From: Homalodisca vitripennis
Lineage: Eukaryota; Arthropoda; Insecta; Hemiptera; Cicadellidae
Direction: 5' to 3'
DNA length: 64,000 nt
Assembly: GCF_021130785.1 (NCBI RefSeq)
Contig: NC_060213.1
Location: forward strand, 99,812,501 to 99,876,500
In this document: one piece after another, positions 58,187-64,000 of the stretch
Layout of the letters: the number at the start of each line of letters is the position of its first letter
How positions within the stretch are numbered: the stretch's first letter is position 1
Notes under the pieces: generated by a model
Databases searched by the model: none
What the model saw: the letters and a program-made list of their open reading frames with translations, nothing else
Told to the model about the DNA's origin: nothing
Position numbers and translations under genes: made by a program

Positions 58187-58373
58187 GACATGTTACCTCG
58201 CAGGAAAGATGGTGGAGAAGCTTTTGTCACGTGAGTCAGGACCACGCTCTAATGAGGATAAGTTTAAGATGACTCTTTGTGTGCAGTTGGCAGCTCTGTG
58301 TCATGACTTAGGCCACGGCCCTTTCTCTCATACCTGGGAGAGAATCACGGAGACATGGGGTTATGACTGGAAG
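58187..58373 (+). CDS. SAMHD1: SAMHD1-like, second recognisable exon (HD motif)
   Basis: The acceptor TTTGTGTGCAG precedes 58187. The first base completes the glycine split by the previous exon, giving EHSLG-TCYLAG across the junction, as expected of the family. The exon contains LCVQLAALCHDLGHGPFSHT, which holds the HD pair (human H206 and D207) and the neighbouring histidines used in catalysis. It ends ..GYDWK in phase 0 before GTAAGC. Residues between CYLAG and the HD helix (KMVEKLLSRESGPRSNEDKF) are poorly conserved, as in other species. The intron before it is 6.1 kb and holds an antisense LINE, a LINE end and a mariner derivative. Confidence 0.95.
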
Positions 58374-59055
58374 GTAAGCAGAGAACCTGAGAATTAGCTA
58401 GCGAATCCAGCTACAGGAATTTATTCAGTGATATGACATTCTTTATATTCAAAAGTGATGTAGAAAGGTACAAGAATCTCACGAATAATCATAAAATTTA
58501 TGATCTCTCTGGAGGGTTCACTTCTGTCTGGTTTATACCTTCTTGATAAACCTACACTGGGTACAACAAAACCAATGTGTCATTTAAATCTGGTAACCCT
58601 TTGGATGTCTAGGAGCGGCACATCACTAACCACAAATGTTAGGATATTTGGGTTCAAGGGTAGATCGAAAGAGGAAGAGTGGTGGAGTTGTTGGGCCCCT
58701 ATGTGTTAAAGGTAGTTGCTAGCCACACATAAGGGCATGCTATCCCTACCTGCTTTGTCTGGAGAGGCTGATAAAGAGCTGCCCTCCTCTTCTTCCTAGG
58801 CGCCATGACTGAAATATAATGTCCTCAATTCTTCCTCATGGATCTCCATAGGAGGCAGCTCCTACCCCTATCCTAAATATCATGTCACTCTTGAAGCAAA
58901 CACAAAGGTCCTTAATAGAATTAAGTGCAATTAGAGGTTTCTAATCTTCTTCTCGTAAGACAACATAAATAAAATAGTAAGAAATAATATAAATATTTAT
59001 AAAAACCTTTTGTAATGAAGTTTGTTTTTGAATATGGAATTATTGCAAATGTAAT
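58374..59055. other. Intron DNA with an unclassified GC-richer block
   Basis: About 58560-58900 is unusually GC-rich for the window and looks like part of a repeat (it contains inverted words around GAGGAAGAG and CTCTTCTTCC). No protein was recognised. Confidence 0.4.
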
Positions 59056-59059
59056 AGGA

Positions 59060-59150
59060 ATTTTTCAGACATTTCCCATCGTTCATTGATGCAAGAAATC
59101 ATTAACACTACATTTTTAGACCTGCAATCTGATCTCTTCCTCAAGTGGAT
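59060..59150 (-). mobile_element. Penelope-type terminal fragment (arm homologous to 45054-45305)
   Basis: On the minus strand GAGGAAGAGATCAGATTGCA and TGATTTCTTGCATCAATGAA correspond to the right arm of the foldback at 45170-45265. The ribozyme-like GAAAC is decayed here to AAAAATG, so only the repeat family, not activity, can be claimed. Confidence 0.65.
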
Positions 59151-59519
59151 AACTAACGTAACATACAACTACAGTCTATTTTTGAAATAAACAAATCATA
59201 CCAGAGCGTTGTGACGTGCACAAACCATGAATCACAAGTAACATGTTGTGTGTCAACTCAATGCACAATAGGATTTTCATTAAATAAAAACAACCTAATT
59301 ATTAAAATTGAACTAAAGAGCACATGCCACTATAGGGTTTGTTGTCAGTTGTCCGCAGTTGGTTTGGTTGTTCATTATATATCTACAACATACTTTATTA
59401 TTGATGAGTTTTGGGAGCAGTAAATCAATGAACCCCTTAGGCATATCATTGAAGGAGGAGCTCTTCTTATTGGAAAAACTATTTTTTATTATTTGATAAA
59501 AGAATCTCACAATTATCCA

Positions 59520-60300
59520 ATAATGTTATTTTTTCATATGAGGCTTTTCGACATCAAAGATGCCATCGTCAGGTGTGAATCAATAATTTGTAATAACAGA
59601 AATATTTTACAATTTAAAACAATTATCAACTGAATAAAGCTTAATACAAAATTTTTTTAGTTAAAAATAAAATAAAATAAATATTAATATATGTATAAAA
59701 GTTTGGGTCAAAAAGAATTTAGTTATTTTTTTAATGAAGGGTGAATTTTGAATTGGTCCAAAATTATTGTTTAATATTTAGTTTTTTTTTTGTACAACGT
59801 TGAGTTCTTCTTGTTTATGGACTTGTTTTAATAATGTGAAGTTTTTAAAGGTGTGATTTGTTTCTAATGCATGTTTAGCAATACCTGATTTGTGAGTTTG
59901 TCCGTATTTATAATATCTTTTGTGTTCTTTACATTTTTTTTAGTGGTTGTTATTGTCTGGCCAATGTAAATCTTATCACAATCTTCACAGTAAATTAAAT
60001 TTTGTAAATTCCACTTTTATTTTCATCTAAAATTTTATCTTTTGGATTTCCAATTAGATTATTCATCTTATTTGTTGTGCAAAATGTTATGTTCATGTCA
60101 AAGTTTTTCCAAATACTTTTTTTATTTCTTTTTAAAATGGACCATAACTCATACATTGCCAGTTTCGTTTTTCTTCTTGTTAACTTCTTAAAGTAGTTCG
60201 TGATATTTTTTATGAATTATTCTTTTGTTTTTTTAATAAACTGTCAATTAATTTAATTGAGCATAGTTTCAATGGTTGTACAGGATCACAACTGTAGGAA
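59520..60300 (-). mobile_element. Penelope-like retroelement remnant with GIY-YIG endonuclease
   Basis: The minus strand encodes, across two frameshifts, the C-terminal part of a Penelope-like element: NKMNNLIGNPKDKILDENKS, then GIYKI (complement of 60004-60012 and on), YCEDCDKIYIGQT (complement of about 59954-59990) and KCKEHKRYYKYG..KSGIAKHALETNH (about 59870-59930). These are the GIY...YIG and CxxC-type features of the Penelope endonuclease. Downstream, at 59575-59525, CTGACGA, a GGCATC/GATGTC stem and GAAAA form a hammerhead-like core, as expected in a Penelope terminal repeat. The reverse transcriptase is missing. It lies in a SAMHD1 intron, antisense. Confidence 0.8.
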
Positions 60301-60897
60301 TGTTATTAGTGACAGTCAGAAGTGGAAAACATTTTTCCATACTATATGTTAGTTAAACTTAAAATATAACTATATTTTTGTTTTCTCTAACAATTGCGTA
60401 CTTAAATCTAATGTTCTTGCAATTTACTAAACTTTATATTATGGTTAACATAATTTAGTAATTTAAATCTTTTCAATGTAATTTTATGAAATAATTTCTT
60501 TTAACCAAATAACTAAGAACTTTTCATATTTTAACTAGTAAATAAACTACAAGGATATATTATTTTTTAAATAACCATATTACATGATACAAACTTACTT
60601 AGTTTATACACTTAAAGCAATCTGAAATTTCTTTTGAGCATTACAGTTAAGTATTTTGAGTAGTCTACAGCCACATGAAATGCATGCATACCCAGTGTGC
60701 ATGCATGAATAGTTCAGAAAATGTTGCTCGGTCTTTATTTGTTGCTCTAGGTCATGTACTGAATAGTCTTCTCTCAACTCGCTATTTTTGGCTTTTAATA
60801 TAATTAGATTTGTCAAGGTTTATATAAAAGTATAAATTTCAAATTTATTATTGTTATTATATTTTTTCACCAACTTGTAGCACTGATTGTGTTTCAG

Positions 60898-61077
60898 CAT
60901 GAATCAGCCTCGATCCAAATGTTTGATTATTTGGTAAAAGAAAACAATTTACATGAAGAATTCAGGAAATACAACTTAGGGGAAGAAGAAATAAAAATTA
61001 TCAAGGAGTTGATCATTGGTGGACCAGATGAAAATAAAAAGCCTTTGTTGGCCAATAAAGACAACTTCTTCTACGAA
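60898..61077 (+). CDS. SAMHD1: SAMHD1-like, third recognisable exon
   Basis: After a TTGTGTTTCAG acceptor the exon starts in phase 0 with HE, so that the join reads ..DWK-HESASIQMF, the family motif carrying the metal-binding histidine equivalent to human H233. It continues through FRKYNLGEEEIKIIKELI and GPDENKKPLL to NKDNFFYE and ends in phase 0 at GTGAGT. The human counterpart continues with the segment holding the last ligand (D311), which must lie in an exon beyond 61077. No such exon (WDYxxRD type) was found up to 64000, so the gene runs out of the window on the right. Sixty codons match the family length for this region. Confidence 0.94.
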
Positions 61078-61431
61078 GTGAGTAGATATTTTAACTACTT
61101 ACAAATAAACAAATTATTATATGTACTTTTTAGTGTCATAATTCAATAATTTGGTGAGAAATTAATTAATTAAATCAAATTTAAGAAATATAATTTCAAA
61201 CTTTTGTATCAATTCTGAATTTAGTTCCAATTCTTTATTTTAAGAAGGGGTTAAAGGGCTGCTCATGAAGCTTCGTGTAAAGCTTTATGCAAACCCATTA
61301 TAGTTGCTTTATTTGTTGTAAAAATAAAAGTAGAAGATTTTGTACATTTGTTTTGCAAGTTACTTCTTATATTTTAAACCAGTTATGAATTATAAAGGTT
61401 CAGTTGATGAAATTTGGATGCTTATAATTAA

Positions 61432-61968
61432 CCCTCCAAGTGGTTACTAAATCACTTTAAAGTGCTGGGCTGTTTTGAAGCAAAATACATGGTTTCTTAA
61501 AAGGCCTTTTAAGATACAAATATACATTCAAAGATCATGTGTTATATATCATTCTTTTCAGATAAACATGCTTTAGGAAATAAAGATAATTCAAAAAATT
61601 TTCTCTAAAAAAAATCTTGATGAGTAGTAGATAATTTGTTTTCTTTTTGTTTTTTTTTTTAGATGGTGAGGTTGTAAATGCGTTTTCAAACATGGTTTAA
61701 AATATTTCAAAATATACAAATTGTTTCAAATTTCATTGTGAACAATAAAAATGTCACTTCAAAGCCTTTTGAACCAAAATACACACACAAAATATAAAAA
61801 CTAAAAAAATGTTCTGCACACCAAAATGTTGCACAAAGGACACATTCAAAGTAAACACTTCTCAAACAATATTGATTTGGATGTACATATAACCTCACAA
61901 AAGCTAAATGTCTGTTATAATAATTATGAATAGTAAAAGAAATCTTATTATGGTCCTTTTGTTTATAC

Positions 61969-62000
<32 letters not shown>

Positions 62001-62483
62001 TTGCATTTGACTAAAGAAACTTAGTCAGAGTCAGATTCTAATTGCTGCGCTACCCTCTTTCTTTTGCCTCTCCCTACAGGCCTACTGAAGTGTTCTAAGG
62101 CACTCTAGCAACCAGGATGAAGACCACAATCACATCCAGGGCACCAGTACCGTCTACGTGTTTGTTTTTGAGAAGTAGAACATACAACGCACACACGAAG
62201 TTTCACACCAGTCAGTCGCACCAGGTTGTGGGCACCGTCTCCAGCTGATTGTCAAGCGCGGCTGACAAAATCAGCTGACTGTTATTTTCCATTCTGCTCA
62301 AAGGCTTTCAAAATAGAGCCATGCATAGAGAAATCTCTCGTATGTTGTACTATGAAAATTACGGAATAGTTAAATAAACCGTTTTACGGTAATTGAACAA
62401 AAACGAACATATCGCACAGTGCAATAGTAGCACTTTAAAGTGGTTCGAACATATCGCACAGTGCGATAGTAGCGCTTGGAGGG
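61432..62483 (-). mobile_element. piggyBac deletion derivative in a SAMHD1 intron
   Basis: Flanked by TTAA at 61428-61431 and 62484-62487, with inverted ends CCCTCCAAG. Palindromic CACTTTAAAGTG occurs inside both ends (61453-61464 and 62431-62442). The right end has two tandem copies of CGAACATATCGCACAGTGC(A/G)ATAGTAGC (62404-62431 and 62446-62473), likely binding sites. A (TA)n tract lies near 61976-62000. Only the C-terminal zinc domain of the transposase remains. The ends differ from those of the two other piggyBacs here, so three families are present. Confidence 0.92.
62021..62230 (-). pseudogene. Cysteine-rich C-terminus of a piggyBac transposase
   Basis: Minus-strand translation gives VRLTGVKLRVCVVCSTSQKQ, then YWCPGCDCGLHPGC, the zinc-binding cysteine/histidine pattern of piggyBac C-termini. 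An in-frame TAG follows directly (near 62104). The same frame then continues with a basic KRKRVAQQLESDSD tail to the stop at 62021-62023. The catalytic core is deleted. Confidence 0.8.
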
Positions 62484-62487
62484 TTAA

Positions 62488-62984
62488 AAACTGGCTTAAA
62501 ATATAGAAAGTGTACCTTGCGCATGAAACATGGACAATCTTTGTCATCAATTTGACACCTATCTCATTTACATTGAACTGCATATTAAATGTATCCACTA
62601 AATGGGTTCAGGTGTAGCATTACATGGTTCATTTGTTACTGTGTGACCACAGATTTGAGCTACCTTTAGCGACAGCCTTTAGAACTGCTAGCTTTGTAGA
62701 GATAATATCTTTATCAATGAACGTGAACTACATCCACTATGTGTAGAAGACAGATATAATAAAAATCTTTTAGTTTTTCAAGTGTTTTATGGGGATACCT
62801 TACCCCCTTTTAATACAATTTAGACTAGCCTACATATTTTTTCTAAACAAGTGGTTTATATAAGTAAGTTTCCTGAAAGCATAAGAGAATAGTGTAGCAG
62901 AAATTAATTGGAGAATGTGCTGTGTTTACAGAAAAAACATCAAGAGTAATGATTTTGTGAGTGAATAGCATAAAAACTTTAAAT
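62488..62984. other. Intron DNA, no gene recognised
   Basis: AT-rich, with no domain, splice-consistent SAMHD1 exon or repeat end recognised. Confidence 0.45.
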
Positions 62985-63415
62985 ATGACTGAATGTCAAA
63001 TTCAAGGCTCAATTTAAAGAATGTCAAAGTTGAAACCATTCTGCGAGTTTTGTGGGTATCAGTCAACATTTTTGGACTTGGTGATCAAAAATCGTTTTGT
63101 AACCTAAATTTTCTGTAACAATAGATTAAAGAGAACATTTTTACACTTGTGGAAATTCTAAAGAATCCCCGGTTTTTTTCTAAGAACTGTCAATTTTTTC
63201 AACAAAGCTGTCCTTCATCGTGCACGTTAGTTTGGCGCCATCTTTAAACTTTCTACACCATTCACGTACAACACCATCACTCATAATGTTTCTCTATAAA
63301 CACATTGAAGATGCACAATCTACTACTGTGTACACCGTAGACCTGTCACTTGTCTGGCCATCACAGTGTAAGATTGGATTGAACAAATATAAAATCGGCT
63401 CTCATACATTTATAT
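62985..63415 (-). pseudogene. mariner transposase N-terminal fragment
   Basis: The minus strand reads NIMSDGVVREWCRKFKDGA near 63230-63290 (helix-turn-helix region). VTENLGYKTI and TDTHKTRRMVSTLTF follow near 63010-63120, in the order of a mariner DNA-binding domain and linker, with stops and shifts between. It differs from the other two mariners in the window. No terminal repeats were found, so the boundaries are approximate. Confidence 0.65.
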
Positions 63416-64000
63416 TTTGATTTGAAATGTTTCAATAAAGTGATGGTTTTTTTGTTAAGAGTTCTTTGGTCTTAGTGGTTTAATCATAATAGTATTTTAA
63501 AAACTAAATGAAAATATACATTTAACATGATATTATTAACTCCACAATGTAGAGTTATCTTTATAATTAGTTTTAGAAGTAAGAAATGTATACCCATTTT
63601 ATACATTTCTCATTGTAGACACATGTTTTGGCACTAAGCCATATTCAGTGTACAGTTTAATAACATATAAAACAAATAAATAAATGATAAAAAGCAATAC
63701 TTTTTTAGTGTTTAATATTTAATATTCCTCCTTTACTTTCAATATCTGGAATTTCTATACGATTTTCATTATTTTTGTAACCTTGGCCATTTTTTGTATA
63801 AATGTTTAATTTTTAAAAAATAGACACAAACCAAACTAATTTTTAATAACTATTGTTATAACTGTTTTGTCAAGGAAATATTACTTTCTGTCTTAACTTC
63901 ACTGAGTTGAAATTGATTCACCTCATTGTTTCATTAAAAATATAAGTAGGTAGGTCCATTATTAGATTTCCTTCCTAAAAGTTTTTTCATTTTCTATCTT
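63416..64000. other. AT-rich DNA to the window end, no gene recognised
   Basis: A local inverted similarity is seen: AAGAAATGTATACCCATTTTATACATTTCTCATTG near 63580. It has no coding content. Confidence 0.4.

Noticed and set aside
61137..64000. Next SAMHD1 exon (carrying the last metal ligand)
   Set aside because: I looked for a DKWDYxxRD-type segment on the plus strand and found none; it probably lies beyond the window.

Overview
The window is AT-rich eukaryotic DNA with spliced genes, long introns and dense, mostly decayed transposable elements. The mix (jockey/CR1-like LINEs, an RNase H-bearing LINE, piggyBac, mariner, hAT, a Penelope-like element, short repeats resembling the Helitrons known in insects) points to an arthropod with a large genome, probably an insect and perhaps a hemipteran. 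The species cannot be fixed from sequence alone. No operon, CRISPR array, rRNA or intact tRNA gene is visible.

One host gene is clear. A plus-strand SAMHD1-like dNTP triphosphohydrolase gives three internal exons (51896-52064, 58187-58373, 60898-61077) with consensus splice sites and matching codon phases. They carry the HD-domain residues equivalent to human H167, H206, D207 and H233. The exon carrying the last metal ligand and the C-terminus lie beyond the window. The first coding exon is not certain; two tiny phase-compatible candidates lie at 20412-20436 and 37572-37584.

Layout: 0.0-4.5 kb holds microsatellites, hairpins and a tRNA-derived SINE. 4.9-8.5 kb has a decayed LINE, a foldback MITE and a dead mariner. 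10.3-14.7 kb is an RNase H LINE split by an antisense LINE. 17.0-20.1 kb is a complete but frameshifted piggyBac, followed by a MITE with a perfect 8-bp target duplication. 22-31 kb has LINE ends, hAT and DDE transposase remnants and two Helitron-like repeats. 35.9-40.6 kb holds three LINE fragments. 43.7-50.4 kb is one nearly full-length LINE with a PHD-like finger and an SGNH-like ORF1, opened by four unrelated insertions: a piggyBac derivative, a Penelope-type foldback, a hAT-like element and a Helitron-like repeat. 52-62.5 kb is the SAMHD1 intron landscape with an antisense LINE, a head-to-head mariner, a GIY-YIG Penelope remnant and a third piggyBac derivative. 63 kb has another mariner fragment.

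Apart from SAMHD1 no gene looks functional. The transposase and reverse-transcriptase genes carry frameshifts or stops, so the most informative signals are the nested insertion sites, whose target duplications and re-joined reading frames can be checked at base level.
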